Positions 18,006-27,194 are shown, counted from the first letter of the stretch. The stretch is 64,000 nt of DNA from Novosphingobium sp. FKTRR1 (GCF_020404405.1 NZ_JAIZDA010000019.1:1-64000), one strand, 5' to 3'. The notes: generated by a model from the letters alone, not told the origin. Translations and numbers: made by a program.

Positions 18006-18658
18006 GACGCCCTCCCTGGCGCTGGCTTGAGCGCCTGTTCGGTGATCTGAAGGACGCGGCCTTTCTGCTCGACGACAGCAGGCACCGCGCGGATCCCGAA
18101 ATGCCGGACCAGCGTGCCGCCTTGGTCGAAGTAGAAGCGCATCTGCCGCGCTTTCATGAGCGCCAGCGGCGCACCGGAGACGAGGATCACCTTGGGCCGG
18201 CGCTTGCCGAAAGTAGTGGCCGCCCAGTCGAGCGCGGCCGGGTCGTCGCCATCGAGGAATACGAGAGGGCTGCGCAGCGGAACGGTGTCGAGTGGATTGA
18301 CCCGGGTGCCGCGCGCGATGATCACCTGGCCCTTCGCGTCCCGGATATCGGCGCTCACCGTGATGGTGGGATCGAAAGTCCAGCTCCGCGTGGTTGCGGC
18401 AGGGGCAAGTCCGGGGACCGGATCGGGGCGTTCGACTTTGGCGACGGTTCGGCGTTGAAGTGCGGCATTGAGCCGCGCGGTCTCCCCGCTCGCTTCAAGA
18501 TGGGTCAGGCGGGCATGGATCTGTTCGAGGAGATCGGGCTCGGCGATCGCCCAGACTGTGCCGTGCTGACCGTAGTCGCGGGCAGCGGTCGGGACGGTGC
18601 TTGCGCACAGCGCGAATGCCAGCACCGGGGCAAGGCGGTGGATAGGGTGCTGCCTCAC
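18002..18658 (-). CDS. traW: TraW, pilus assembly protein
   Basis: 218 residues from a GTG at 18658 that overlaps the upstream stop as GTGA; the longer frame to 19030 lies over the peptidase gene. Signal peptide LAPVLAFALCASTVPTAA, then the TraW-typical DYGQHGTVWAIAEPDLLEQI and the central RSWTFDPTITVSADIRDAKG. It ends with a TrbC/thioredoxin-like part (RHFGIRAVPAVVEQKG). In F, TraW is a periplasmic protein that binds TrbC and helps start pilus growth. Confidence 0.92.
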   Translation of the reverse strand: MRQHPIHRLAPVLAFALCASTVPTAARDYGQHGTVWAIAEPDLLEQIHARLTHLEASGETARLNAALQRRTVAKVERPDPVPGLAPAATTRSWTFDPTITVSADIRDAKGQVIIARGTRVNPLDTVPLRSPLVFLDGDDPAALDWAATTFGKRRPKVILVSGAPLALMKARQMRFYFDQGGTLVRHFGIRAVPAVVEQKGRVLQITEQALKPAPGRAS

Positions 18659-19212
18659 AGGATTGCCCTCCCGGTCCCGAGGATACGCGGACGGCAGATC
18701 CACCCGATCGCGGCATAGCGGCTGTCGAAACCGTCCTTGTGCGGGCTGCCTACAAAGTAGCAGCCCTTTGGGATCGTGCCGGTGGGGCCGAGTGCGAGCG
18801 GCTCGCCGGTGCGCGTCATCGGCTTGGCGAGCGCGACGGGCACGCCGTCGACGAAGAACTGCCGCCCCTCGCGTGTAACGTGCTGCCCGGGTATCCCCAG
18901 CACCCGCTTGCCGAAGAGCCCCGGTTCCTTGCCGAAATGCCGCTGGAGCAGGTCCGAGCGCGGGGGCACGAAGAGCACGAGGTCGCCTTTGCCGGGCTCG
19001 GCCCCGCGCGTCAGCCAGATTGCCCAGCATGGAAGCGAGGGACTGGCGTTGACGAGCAAGGCGTGGGCGCGCGCAAAGTCGCTCAGCCCGGCAGCACCGA
19101 GGAGTGCGAGGGTGGCACCGCCGGTCAGCAGCAGGTTGCGCCAGTGCCCGCTCTTGAGGTGGAGCAAGTCAGCGCGCAGCACGGGCCAGGTCCCCCATAC
19201 GCCGCGCGACAT
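18655..19212 (-). CDS. S26-family signal peptidase of the conjugation system (TraF/TrhF type)
   Basis: 185 residues. One N-terminal membrane helix (LLLTGGATLALLGAAGL), then the S26 motifs: catalytic Ser in NASPSLPCW (~57) and general-base Lys in FGKRVLGIPGQ (~104), followed by PKGCYFVGSPHKDGFDSRY, the 'GDNR-like' box in the conjugative branch (RP4 TraF, R27 TrhF). These peptidases trim or cyclise pilin precursors. F itself lacks this gene, so its presence suggests pilin maturation closer to the R27/RP4 style. It overlaps trbI by 44 nt, an unusually long overlap. Confidence 0.88.
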   Translation of the reverse strand: MSRGVWGTWPVLRADLLHLKSGHWRNLLLTGGATLALLGAAGLSDFARAHALLVNASPSLPCWAIWLTRGAEPGKGDLVLFVPPRSDLLQRHFGKEPGLFGKRVLGIPGQHVTREGRQFFVDGVPVALAKPMTRTGEPLALGPTGTIPKGCYFVGSPHKDGFDSRYAAIGWICRPRILGTGRAIL

Positions 19213-19576
19213 CGGCGCGGACCGTGTCGGTCATGTCGGGCACACCGCCAGCGACGACGGCTTCGGCGACGAGCACCGTGCGGCCGTCGCGGCCGAGCCG
19301 CTCGACCGAGGCTTGCACAGCCTGCAGATAGGCCTCGACCTCGCCGCGGGTCTGTTCGGGCGGCCGGCCCGAGCGGGCCTCGGCTTCGACAAAGTCGCCC
19401 ATGATCCGCGAGAGCTGGACCGTGACGACCTGGCGCTTCTCAAGCGCCAGCAGGCTGCGGGTCGCCCAAATACCCCAGAGCGTGGAGAGCGTGAGGCTCA
19501 CCCCGAGTGCTGCCGTGCCGAGCGTCCTGCGCCAGGACAGGGATGGCGCCGACAATGTTGCCATAATGTTCCTCAC
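19169..19576 (-). CDS. trbI: TrbI, type-F pilus retraction-related membrane protein
   Basis: 135 residues (F TrbI is 128). GTG at 19576 overlaps the upstream stop as GTGA; an ATG at 19564 is an alternative. One N-terminal membrane helix (LGTAALGVSLTLSTLWGIWA) followed by a periplasmic helical part with VVTVQLSRIMGDFVEAEA, the conserved TrbI stretch where the family has 'FD.K.T...F'. In F, TrbI affects pilus retraction. Position between traC and traW matches F gene order. Confidence 0.82.
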   Translation of the reverse strand: MRNIMATLSAPSLSWRRTLGTAALGVSLTLSTLWGIWATRSLLALEKRQVVTVQLSRIMGDFVEAEARSGRPPEQTRGEVEAYLQAVQASVERLGRDGRTVLVAEAVVAGGVPDMTDTVRADVARRMGDLARAAR

Positions 19577-19998
19577 TTTTCACTCTCCGAAAGGCCTGCC
19601 TGCACGGCATCGAGGAAGGAGGGCAGCCGCCAGATCGCAATCAGGGTGGCGAGGCCGAAGAGCCCGAGCGCAGTGCCCTGGTCGAACGCGGCGCGCGCGT
19701 TGTGGTCAGCGGCGAGATAGTGCGCGGCGAGGTTGTCGAGGTGGAGGAACAGCCGCTCGGGATCGCCGCCCGCCAGCATCAGGAAGGCGAGCAAAGGCAG
19801 CCCGAGCACCATCAGATAGATCGCGCCGAGAAAGGCACCGGCCTTGACGAGGATGTACCAGAGGTCGGCCAAGTACCGCCGCGCGGGCGGCGGGTTATCG
19901 CCCGCCGAAGTTGCGGGAACCGGAAGGCCAGGCGGCGCCATGTCAGCGGCTACCGGGGTTGCGAGATGGTCGAAGGGCGTGACGAGGTAGAGAGGCAT
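19573..19998 (-). CDS. Two-helix membrane protein of the tra operon, unknown
   Basis: 141 residues, ATG 19998 with AAGGA 9 nt upstream. A proline-rich N-terminal 38 residues precede two membrane helices (VKAGAFLGAIYLMVLGLPLLAFLML, residues ~52-76, and ALGLFGLATLIAIWRL, ~109-124). I do not recognise a named F-plasmid homologue. It lies between traC and trbI and its stop overlaps trbI, so it is translated with the pilus genes and may be a system-specific inner-membrane component. Confidence 0.7.
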   Translation of the reverse strand: MPLYLVTPFDHLATPVAADMAPPGLPVPATSAGDNPPPARRYLADLWYILVKAGAFLGAIYLMVLGLPLLAFLMLAGGDPERLFLHLDNLAAHYLAADHNARAAFDQGTALGLFGLATLIAIWRLPSFLDAVQAGLSESEK

Positions 19999-20039
19999 GG
20001 GTGTGTCCTTGCTTTGGGAAGTGATGGGATGCGGCCGGC

Positions 20040-22586
20040 CTAGGGCTGGTCCGGAAAGGCAATGCGCGCGATGGCGTCCGCGAGTTGGTGACCCCGCGCG
20101 ATCTCGGCATCGATATCGGCCACGGTCTGGGGCGAACTCGAGAACAGTGTCGCGGAGTAGGGATCGAGCACGAGCCGGCCGATCGCCTCGACTTCGGGGC
20201 CCTTGATGAAGACCTCGGAATAGGCCGAGCCCTCGCGCTTGAGGCTGCGGATCAGCGTCTCGGTGCGGTCGTCCATGTCGAGCCGCTTGGAATTGCGGAA
20301 ATCGGCAATCGTCTCGGGCTTTTGCTGGAGGATCAGCATCCAGTCGCTGTTTTCGAGCGCAGCGGTCGCACCGTCCGACTTGTAGTAGTCGTTAAGCGAC
20401 TGGGTCGCGGTCGCCAGCGCGCCGCCATACTTGCGACAGGTGCGGGCATACGTCTCGACGAAGGTGCCCATCGAGCCGCCCTTGAGCAGCGCCCAGGCCT
20501 CGTCGATCAGCAGCAGCTTCCTCACCGAGCGCGGGCTCCGCGTCATGGCCTGGCTGGTCATGAACATGATGGCGCTGAGGACCACACTCCTGAGGTCTTC
20601 GCGGGCGGCGAGGTCCGACATCTCGAACACCGTGAAATCGCTCGACAGGTCGAGCGTCGCCGCACCCTCGAAGAAAGCGCCGTAGGTCCCGCCCGCCATG
20701 TAGGGCGCGAGCGCCGTCGCAAGATCGCGGGCCAGCGGGTGGTCGAGCCCCTCAAGCGCGGCGCCGACCTGTGTCACGCTGGCGGCGGAGCCCTGCGCGG
20801 TCCAGACCTCGTTGACCGCGCGGTCGATGAGCCCGCGCTCGGTATCGCTGAGCGCCGTGCTATGCCGCGCCATCTGGCCGATGATCGCCTTGACCATGCC
20901 GAAGCAATCGAGGCGGTAGTCCTCGTCTTCGGCGGCGCGCGCTGCATCGATCATCGAGAAGGGATTGAGGCAAAAGCCTGAGGCGAGCGTGAACTCGACG
21001 AAGCGCCCGCCCTGGAGGCGCGCGGAGTGCTCGAAGCTGCGGCCGTCGTCGATCACGACAACTTGCGCGCCGGCCCCGCGCAGCGCCGCGCACATCTCCT
21101 GGAGCAGCACCGACTTGCCCGAGCCCGACTTGCCGCAGATCGCGACATTGTGGTTGCCCGCGCCGTTTTCGAAGGGGGACCAGTAGAAGGGCTGGCCGCG
21201 CCGCCCGACAAACAGGAGGTGCGGGACCGGCCCGCCGAGAAACTCGCCCTGGACCGGTGCAATATTGGCGGCGGTGGTCGAGAGCAGCGTCCGGAAACGG
21301 CGCAGCCGCTCCATGTCGGTGGCAAGCCCATCAGCGAGGGTGAGCGGCATGGCCGCGAGCAGACCCTGAATCTGGAGATAGCGCTCGTCGGCGAGGTCCC
21401 AGCCTGCTGCCTTGTAGATCGACTTGACCGCTCGCTCGTGGGTGTCGCCAAGCCCGAGCGGCGAATAGGTCGTGACCCCGTAGAAGACGCGCACGAGGCG
21501 GCGACCTTCCTGAAGTTCGGCCTGAACCCGCGCCCATTCTGCCGATTGCTCACCGATGCGCGGCAGGAACCGCGCGCTGCGGGTGTCCGCAAGGCTCGTC
21601 GTGCGCATGAACTTGTAGCCCGCACGCGCGGCGGCTGCTTCCTGATCAGGGTAGACGAGGCAGAGCATCGTCGCCGCCGGACACGGAAAGCGCAGCTTGT
21701 CGGTGAAGAGATCGCCGATCAGCCGCGCGCATTCGTGCGGTGCCCAGCGCGGCGGATAGGCGCGCACGGCAAAGTGGCGGAGGTCGAAGCGGTCGGGATA
21801 GACTTCGCCGATGACCGGCGAGCCGTCCGCCATCTCGCCGGTCGGGCGAAAGCGCTCGGTGGCGAGCACCAGGCGGTCCTCGCGCACGACAAGCTCGATG
21901 TCGCGGCGGATGGCCTGCGCTGCAATCGGGTCTTCGGGATTGTAGGGAACGGCGTCTTCCTGCGGCGCGGTGGTCGGCGAGGTGAGGTCGTCGATGAGCG
22001 CAATCAGACCCTCGGGCTCCACTTCGATAACACCGAGGCCGAGCGACTTCAGCATGGCGACGAGCCCTTCGCGGACCTGGACCAGTTCCTGCGCAGAGAC
22101 AGACTTGTGCTCGGGCACACCGACCGAAACGAAGACCTGATGGTGCCGGGCGTGGAAGGGCGCTTCGTCCGAGCCTGAGCGCCAGACCATCTTGTAGAGC
22201 TGGCGGGCGCGGTGCCGGGCGATGGCCTCGTAGATCCCGCCCTGGAGGTAGCGCGGCGCAAACCATGGGCCGACGATCCGGCTGATGCGCGGCGAGGCGA
22301 GGTGGAGGATCTGCAGGCAGGCACCGCCGGGCAGCCCTTCGGAAAAGAACGCCCCGAGGATCTCGGCGGTGCGCTCGTCGGCCCCGATCAGCGGCGTGAC
22401 GCCCAGCACGAAGCCCTTTGAGCGGGCATTGAGATAGAGCCGGTGACGCGGATCCCAGACGCGGTAGGGCAGCCAGTCCGAGAGCATGTCGAGCATAAGG
22501 CGGGGGCGGGCGGCTTCGGTCTGCTCGGCATCGCCGGTGAGAACGCCGAGCATGGCGTCACGAAGTGTGCGAAAAGAGAGGCTCAC
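20040..22586 (-). CDS. traC: TraC, VirB4-like pilus assembly ATPase
   Basis: 848 residues (F TraC is 875). GTG start at 22586 overlapping the traV stop as GTGA. Walker A is GKSGSGKSVLLQEM near residue 484, Walker B is LLLIDEAWALLKGG near 690, and ATQSLNDYYKS near 735 is the conserved VirB4 motif. An N-terminal TraC-type domain (LPYRVWDPRHRLYLNARSKG) fits type-F systems. It is a cytoplasmic, membrane-associated hexameric ATPase that powers pilus assembly. The only ATPase of the secretion system in the window. Confidence 0.95.
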   Translation of the reverse strand: MSLSFRTLRDAMLGVLTGDAEQTEAARPRLMLDMLSDWLPYRVWDPRHRLYLNARSKGFVLGVTPLIGADERTAEILGAFFSEGLPGGACLQILHLASPRISRIVGPWFAPRYLQGGIYEAIARHRARQLYKMVWRSGSDEAPFHARHHQVFVSVGVPEHKSVSAQELVQVREGLVAMLKSLGLGVIEVEPEGLIALIDDLTSPTTAPQEDAVPYNPEDPIAAQAIRRDIELVVREDRLVLATERFRPTGEMADGSPVIGEVYPDRFDLRHFAVRAYPPRWAPHECARLIGDLFTDKLRFPCPAATMLCLVYPDQEAAAARAGYKFMRTTSLADTRSARFLPRIGEQSAEWARVQAELQEGRRLVRVFYGVTTYSPLGLGDTHERAVKSIYKAAGWDLADERYLQIQGLLAAMPLTLADGLATDMERLRRFRTLLSTTAANIAPVQGEFLGGPVPHLLFVGRRGQPFYWSPFENGAGNHNVAICGKSGSGKSVLLQEMCAALRGAGAQVVVIDDGRSFEHSARLQGGRFVEFTLASGFCLNPFSMIDAARAAEDEDYRLDCFGMVKAIIGQMARHSTALSDTERGLIDRAVNEVWTAQGSAASVTQVGAALEGLDHPLARDLATALAPYMAGGTYGAFFEGAATLDLSSDFTVFEMSDLAAREDLRSVVLSAIMFMTSQAMTRSPRSVRKLLLIDEAWALLKGGSMGTFVETYARTCRKYGGALATATQSLNDYYKSDGATAALENSDWMLILQQKPETIADFRNSKRLDMDDRTETLIRSLKREGSAYSEVFIKGPEVEAIGRLVLDPYSATLFSSSPQTVADIDAEIARGHQLADAIARIAFPDQP

Positions 22587-23329
22587 GGGCGCAGCTCCTT
22601 TGGCGAGGCGGTCTTGGCTGCGGCAGCGCGGTGCGCGGCGTCGATCGCGGCGGCCGAGGGGTAGTGCGGCCGATCGAAGGAAGGCCGAGAGGTCCGATCA
22701 TGCGGGGTGGCGGGCATGTCGGACCCCTCGGCCACCGGCGGGGGGACGCCGGGTATTGCCTCGCCTACCGTGGAGGGGAGGGCCGAAGGCGAGGCAAGCT
22801 CGAAGGGTGGTGTGTCGTTGGGGTTCGTTGCGATGCCGATATCCGCAGTGACGGGAGCGGCCTCAGCATCGGGGGCAGACTTGGCGGCAGCCTGCGCTGC
22901 CTTGAGTTGCCGGCCGATCTGGCGAGCGAGCGGTGCGGTCGAGGGCTGGCTGTTGGCCCCAAGCTCAGCGGCCCAGTGCGGTGCCTCGATCACGGTCCAG
23001 GCGACTGCCTCGTCGTGCAGTATCCCGCTCTCGTCGACATGCGCGGGGAAGACGACGCGCAGGCGGCGTTCCGCCGTGCGGGCGCGATCGTCGCTGCCCA
23101 CTGGCGTCGCGATCCCAGCGCGCTGGCGCGCCGCGCTGAAGCCGCTGTCCGGATCGGGCGAGGCAATCTCCTTCGTCGCGCGCTCGTCGATCGTGCGCGA
23201 GGGCGCGCAGGTCCCGCTCGGTGCGCGGCAGGAGAACTGGCCTTTGACGTTGGTGCCGAGGCCGACGCAGCCGGCGAGCGACAGGCAAAGCGGGGTGAGG
23301 GCGGCGGCGAGGCGCAGGTGGTGCGACAT
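22583..23329 (-). CDS. traV: TraV, outer-membrane lipoprotein of the transfer channel
   Basis: 248 residues from ATG 23329. Lipoprotein signal: LTPLCLSLAGC, with Cys ~22 as the lipidated residue, then VGLGTNVKGQFSCRAPSGTC, matching TraV (two Cys after the lipobox). In F, TraV anchors TraK to the outer membrane as part of the TraV-TraK-TraB channel (VirB7 analogue). The C-terminal half is long, proline- and alanine-rich and poorly conserved, making this TraV longer than the F protein (171). Stop overlaps the traC GTG. Confidence 0.88.
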   Translation of the reverse strand: MSHHLRLAAALTPLCLSLAGCVGLGTNVKGQFSCRAPSGTCAPSRTIDERATKEIASPDPDSGFSAARQRAGIATPVGSDDRARTAERRLRVVFPAHVDESGILHDEAVAWTVIEAPHWAAELGANSQPSTAPLARQIGRQLKAAQAAAKSAPDAEAAPVTADIGIATNPNDTPPFELASPSALPSTVGEAIPGVPPPVAEGSDMPATPHDRTSRPSFDRPHYPSAAAIDAAHRAAAAKTASPKELRP

Positions 23330-23334
23330 CAGAT

Positions 23335-24216
23335 TCACCTTTTGTTCGATGCAGGAGGTTGCGAAGTGGACGCTGTCAGGAAAGCGCGCAGCGCGGCGGC
23401 CGGGCGGTAGCCTTCGAGCACCGCGCCATCGGAGGGCCGCACGATCACAGGCGTTCCGGAGAAGCCATGCGCCTTGGCAAAAGCCTCGTTGGCGTCCAGC
23501 CCGCGCGTGTCGCAGGGCCTGGGATTGGCGAGCGCTGTCCCAGAGTAAGCGGCATGGAGCGAGGTCTCGGGGAAGGGCGAGCAAAGCACGCGCTCTGCGT
23601 CCTTGCGGGATTCGGGGCCGAAGATCGAAATCGGCCGCTCCTCGACGCGTGCGCCGATGGCTTTGAGCTCGCCCGAGAGCTTCCTGCAGTAGCCGCAGTG
23701 GAAGTCGGAGAAGACCACGACTTTGGGACCATCTAACGGACCCCAGCGGATCGCGCCGTTCTCGGGAAGGCCCGCAAGCGTGACCTTCTGCGGCGCGGGT
23801 GTCGCTCGAGATCGGCCAGGTGTTTGATCGTCCGCATCGTCGCGGTGCGCGGCGCCGGCGGCGAGCAGATCGGGATTGAGCTGGAGCAGCCGCGCCGCAG
23901 TCAGATCCTGGCGCGCTTCCATGTCGTAGACGCGGCCGATCACAAGGTACTTGGCCTGCGCGTCGACATAGAACAGCGTTGTCTTCGAGGCGACCTCGCA
24001 AAGACCGCCGAGGCCCTTGCAGTCGATCGCATCGATCGGCGTTTTGGGCAGGCGCAATTGGAGCGCGGCGCGTACTTTGGCGGTGTCGGCTGCGGCATGG
24101 GCCGGCGAGGCCATGTAGGCCGCAGCCCATCCGGTCGCAGCCGAGAGCGCGATGAGGCTGGCAAGGCCTGCCGCCCGGGTAAACGGACGGGGGCGCGGTG
24201 ATGGGATCGGGGTCAT
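23335..24216 (-). CDS. DsbC/TrbB-like periplasmic disulfide isomerase
   Basis: 293 residues from ATG 24216, fixed by the ATGA overlap with the traB stop. Signal peptide around residues 14-42 (LASLIALSAATGWAAAYM). The thioredoxin domain has VVFSDFHCGYCRKLSGEL with the CGYC active site near residue 172 and the cis-Pro in GFSGTPVIVR. An N-terminal dimerisation-type region precedes it (KTPIDAIDCKGLGGLCEV). It matches DsbC, which in F is supplied by TrbB. It would shuffle disulfides in the Cys-rich TraN, TraU and TraH made from the same operon. Confidence 0.9.
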   Translation of the reverse strand: MTPIPSPRPRPFTRAAGLASLIALSAATGWAAAYMASPAHAAADTAKVRAALQLRLPKTPIDAIDCKGLGGLCEVASKTTLFYVDAQAKYLVIGRVYDMEARQDLTAARLLQLNPDLLAAGAAHRDDADDQTPGRSRATPAPQKVTLAGLPENGAIRWGPLDGPKVVVFSDFHCGYCRKLSGELKAIGARVEERPISIFGPESRKDAERVLCSPFPETSLHAAYSGTALANPRPCDTRGLDANEAFAKAHGFSGTPVIVRPSDGAVLEGYRPAAALRAFLTASTSQPPASNKR

Positions 24217-25553
24217 TGGCTGTTCCTCACGAAGACGCCGTCGAGAAACACGATCTCGACATCGATGCCGGTCGGCATCTCGACGACGGGCTGGTACTGT
24301 TCGGCGCGTTCGATCAGGTATTTGCTGACCGTGTCGGCCGCCTCGCCTGCGCCTTGCCCGAGCCCGCCGCCGAGAATGTCGCCAGCGGAGAGCTTGGCCG
24401 GGGTGCCGTTCGCGGTGGTGCGCTGGTTCGCGAACACGCTGTTGGCGTTGGCCGAGAACCCGCGCCCGAACCCGCCGATGATCCCGGCAAGCAGCGCCTG
24501 CGTGACGAGGTTGCCCTCGCGGCTGACAACGCGGCCGCGCACGCCGGACTTGCCAGCAAAGCTGATGAAGCCTTTGACCTCGCTTACCGCGACGCGCCCA
24601 CCAGGCTGGTCGCACGTCATGCGGGCGAGCTTCACGTAGACTTTCTCCGAGGAGAGATCGCCGCGCGCTGCGCCGTTGACCACGCAGCCTTCGATCCGCG
24701 TCGTCAGGACTTTGCCGTTCTGCAGGACCGAGCGGGCAGGGCCGGTGATGCGCAGGACAACCGGGAGCGGATCGGTCTGGCTCGCAACGCCTGCCGAGGC
24801 ATCGACCCCGACGATCACGCGCGCCGGCGCATAGGAGTTGGGTGGCAGATACTCAGGCGAGTCCTCGACCACGAGCGGCGGCGTCTCGGCGCGCGCAACC
24901 TTGAGGCCCGCACTGCCCTTGTCGCCGGTGAAGCTCATCAGCTTGACTTCGGCGCTGGGGGCGGCGGGGCCTTCGCCCGGCGCGCCGCCCAGACCGTCGG
25001 CATTGCTGCCTGGAGCGGGAAGCCCCCGTGCATCGTAACTGCCACCGCGCGGGCCGTAGGCCGGGACCGGCGGCACAGCGGCAGGAACCTGCGGACTGGC
25101 CAACTGGCTCTTCAGCTGCGCATTCTCAGCGGACACCGCATCGATCGCGGCCTGGCCATTGGTGCGCATGGCCTCGTTCTCGGCCTTGAGCGCCGCCATC
25201 TGCTCGCCGACTTCGCTGCGCGGGACGGCGGCGTCTTTCAGCTCCTTCTGCGCGCGGGCCATGGCGTCAAGCCGGTTGCCGAACATGGCAACGAACTCGC
25301 GCTCGGAGAGGTCGCGGTTGACGAGGCCGGAGGTGTCGACGCTGGTCTTGTCGGTCTCGGTCTTGCCAGCACCATCAGTTCCGAGAAGGAACCACGCCGC
25401 ACCGGCGAGGAGCACTGCGGCGACACCGCCAAGCAACAGGTTCTGCCGCCGCCGGGTGCTGGCGTTCAGCGTCGACAGAAGTTCGGCGCTACCGTCCTCG
25501 TCCTTCGCCTTCTGGCGCTGAGGCGGCTGCTCATCGCGCTTGTTCTCAGTCAT
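24213..25553 (-). CDS. traB: TraB, inner-membrane channel protein (VirB10-like)
   Basis: 446 residues from ATG 25553, which has GGGG 9 nt upstream; an in-frame ATG two codons earlier is too close to the ribosome site. One N-terminal membrane helix (NLLLGGVAAVLLAGAAWFLL, residues ~39-58), then a coiled-coil-like stretch with KELKDAAVPRSEVGEQ and LKAENEAMRTNGQAAIDAV, a Pro/Gly-rich linker, and the VirB10/TraB beta domain (residues ~240-446) with NSYAPARVIVGVDAS and a C-terminal GIDVEIVFLDGVFVRNS. It spans the periplasm and links to TraK and TraV. Confidence 0.92.
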   Translation of the reverse strand: MTENKRDEQPPQRQKAKDEDGSAELLSTLNASTRRRQNLLLGGVAAVLLAGAAWFLLGTDGAGKTETDKTSVDTSGLVNRDLSEREFVAMFGNRLDAMARAQKELKDAAVPRSEVGEQMAALKAENEAMRTNGQAAIDAVSAENAQLKSQLASPQVPAAVPPVPAYGPRGGSYDARGLPAPGSNADGLGGAPGEGPAAPSAEVKLMSFTGDKGSAGLKVARAETPPLVVEDSPEYLPPNSYAPARVIVGVDASAGVASQTDPLPVVLRITGPARSVLQNGKVLTTRIEGCVVNGAARGDLSSEKVYVKLARMTCDQPGGRVAVSEVKGFISFAGKSGVRGRVVSREGNLVTQALLAGIIGGFGRGFSANANSVFANQRTTANGTPAKLSAGDILGGGLGQGAGEAADTVSKYLIERAEQYQPVVEMPTGIDVEIVFLDGVFVRNSQ

Positions 25554-26301
25554 GGCCATTGTCCCCGTTAGGCCCAACGATCCAGGCGGTGGTGGAAGCA
25601 CCTGGCGCGAGCACCGGGCTGGCAATCGCGACCGCAATCGTGCCGAGCGGCGCGAGATCGCGGGTGGCGAGCGTGGCGGGCGTGTTGCCCTGGTTCGCTA
25701 GGCGGACGACTTTGCCGGCAAGGCTGGCGCCGCGGTATTCGGCGATCAGCTGGACCTCGATGTCCCCGGCGCGAGCGGGAAGGCTGCTGGGTTGCCGCAC
25801 CGCGAAACCCGGCACTTGCGTCTCGGCGGCCATGGCCTGGACGAGGCGCACGGCGCTCGTCTCGATCGGCGTCGCCTTCTCCCAATTGCTCGCATCGTCC
25901 TTGGCGATCGCCGGGTTGGTCACGAAGACCTGCTGCGCTTCGACCGGGCGGATCGGACAGGCGAACTTGTAGACGTAGCCCTTCTTGGTCGTGGCGAAGA
26001 AGCTGATCCGCGAACCCGCATAGACTTCGGGCACCGACACATAGATGTCGCCGCGCACCGGCTCGTTCGAGACGGCAAAGTCGTTGTAGGGCGTGCCGGT
26101 CCCGATCTTCGAGACACTAGCGAAGGCGTCGCCAACAAGGGCAAAGCGGGTGAGCTCGTGCGCCGAAACCTCGCATCCGATCGTGCCGCCATCGGCGGTC
26201 TGCTTGAACTGGTCGGCAAGGGCCGGGTCGGCGAGGCCAGTTGCCGCGAGCGCCGCGAGAATGGCGAGGCGCCTTGGCCTCGCGGGAAGATATCCGCGCA
26301 T
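25546..26301 (-). CDS. traK: TraK, secretin-like periplasmic channel protein
   Basis: 251 residues (F TraK 242). Signal peptide LAILAALAATGLADPALA. The TraK N-domain pattern GGTIGCEVSAHELTRFALVG followed by RISFFATTKKGYVYKF and a C-terminal beta-rich region (AEYRGASLAGKVVRLANQG) places it in the TraK/VirB9 group. It should form the periplasmic/outer-membrane ring with TraV and TraB. The stop overlaps traB by 8 nt and the start overlaps the traE stop (TGATG). Confidence 0.9.
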   Translation of the reverse strand: MRGYLPARPRRLAILAALAATGLADPALADQFKQTADGGTIGCEVSAHELTRFALVGDAFASVSKIGTGTPYNDFAVSNEPVRGDIYVSVPEVYAGSRISFFATTKKGYVYKFACPIRPVEAQQVFVTNPAIAKDDASNWEKATPIETSAVRLVQAMAAETQVPGFAVRQPSSLPARAGDIEVQLIAEYRGASLAGKVVRLANQGNTPATLATRDLAPLGTIAVAIASPVLAPGASTTAWIVGPNGDNGHD

Positions 26302-26894
26302 CAGTGGGACTCCGTTGAAGATGGGGTGGGGGCGTCAGCCGGATGGGCCGGGGGAACCACCGCGAAGCCGGACAGCGCGAGGCGCAGACCGCGGTAGGTC
26401 CAGTCGAAGCGGAAGCGGCGCTCCTCGCTCGAGATCACCTGTTCGCCCACGAACGTCTTGAGCGTGCCGCTGACCTCCGAGGTCAGCGCACGGGGATCGA
26501 CCTCGAGCTTGCTGATCACGAAAGCCTGGGTGACTTCGGATCCGCGCTGCTCCTCGACAATGCGCACGAGCTCGGCCTTAAGCCGGCCGCGCTGCGCTGG
26601 ATCGGCAAGCGCCAGGATCTGCCCCATCCAATAGTCGAGCCCTTCGGGGCTGCGGTTGAGCAGGACGAGCGCAACATCGCGGGTCACGAACTCGAGGTAC
26701 TCGGCAGAAACCCCCGCGCTCGAAATCACCAGCGGCGTGCGGGTAGTCGGGACCAGCAAAACTTCACGCTCGCGGGTGGCAACGAGGCTGGCAGCCCCTG
26801 CGAAGAGGACCGCGAGAGCGGCGCTGGTCATCGCAAACATGTTGCGTTGGCGCAGCAGCTTCTGCGTGCGCTCGTGGGCGACATCGGAAAGCAT
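26301..26894 (-). CDS. traE: TraE, pilus assembly protein (VirB5/VirB8-like)
   Basis: 197 residues (F TraE 188). One N-terminal membrane helix (NMFAMTSAALAVLFAGAASL) and a periplasmic domain with VSAEYLEFVTRDVALVLLNR and EGLDYWMGQILALADP, the conserved TraE core. Inner-membrane anchored; in the F system it counts as the VirB8-like assembly factor. Located between traL and traK as in F. Confidence 0.92.
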   Translation of the reverse strand: MLSDVAHERTQKLLRQRNMFAMTSAALAVLFAGAASLVATREREVLLVPTTRTPLVISSAGVSAEYLEFVTRDVALVLLNRSPEGLDYWMGQILALADPAQRGRLKAELVRIVEEQRGSEVTQAFVISKLEVDPRALTSEVSGTLKTFVGEQVISSEERRFRFDWTYRGLRLALSGFAVVPPAHPADAPTPSSTESH

Positions 26895-26906
26895 GGGATG
26901 CGCTCC

Positions 26907-27194
26907 TCAGCCTGCCAGCACGCGGCAATGGGAGGGCGGCGTTGCCTTGAGACCGGTCAGTCCCGGCGGCAGATACCAGTAAGCGGCATGGCGAACCCAA
27001 GAGGCGGAGCGCCCGGCCTTGGCTTTTCGCAGAGCGAACCAGGCTCCGACTGCAAGCCCGATGCCGATCAGGATATGCTGCGCGAGGATCCCCCAGGTGA
27101 AGGGGACGATGATTCCGGCAAACTCGTCGATGGTCCAGAAGCCGATCAGTTCGGGATCGTCGAGGTGGCGGGGGATCGCATGGCGGTCGGTCAT
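26907..27194 (-). CDS. traL: TraL, pilus assembly membrane protein (VirB3-like)
   Basis: 95 residues from ATG 27194, with GGGAGG about 10 nt upstream; an in-frame TTG at 27212 is less likely. Opening RHLDDPELIGFWTIDEFAG is the standard TraL start. One hydrophobic hairpin (GIIVPFTWGILAQHILIGIGLAVGAWF) lies in the middle and HAAYWYLPPGLTGLKATPPS at the end, both typical. Equivalent to VirB3, working with TraC at the inner membrane. Confidence 0.92.
   Translation of the reverse strand: MTDRHAIPRHLDDPELIGFWTIDEFAGIIVPFTWGILAQHILIGIGLAVGAWFALRKAKAGRSASWVRHAAYWYLPPGLTGLKATPPSHCRVLAG

Noticed and set aside
23335..24615. Long 426-residue version of the DsbC-like gene
   Set aside because: Residues before ATG 24216 lie inside traB in another frame and show no signal or domain; the ATGA overlap gives the real start.
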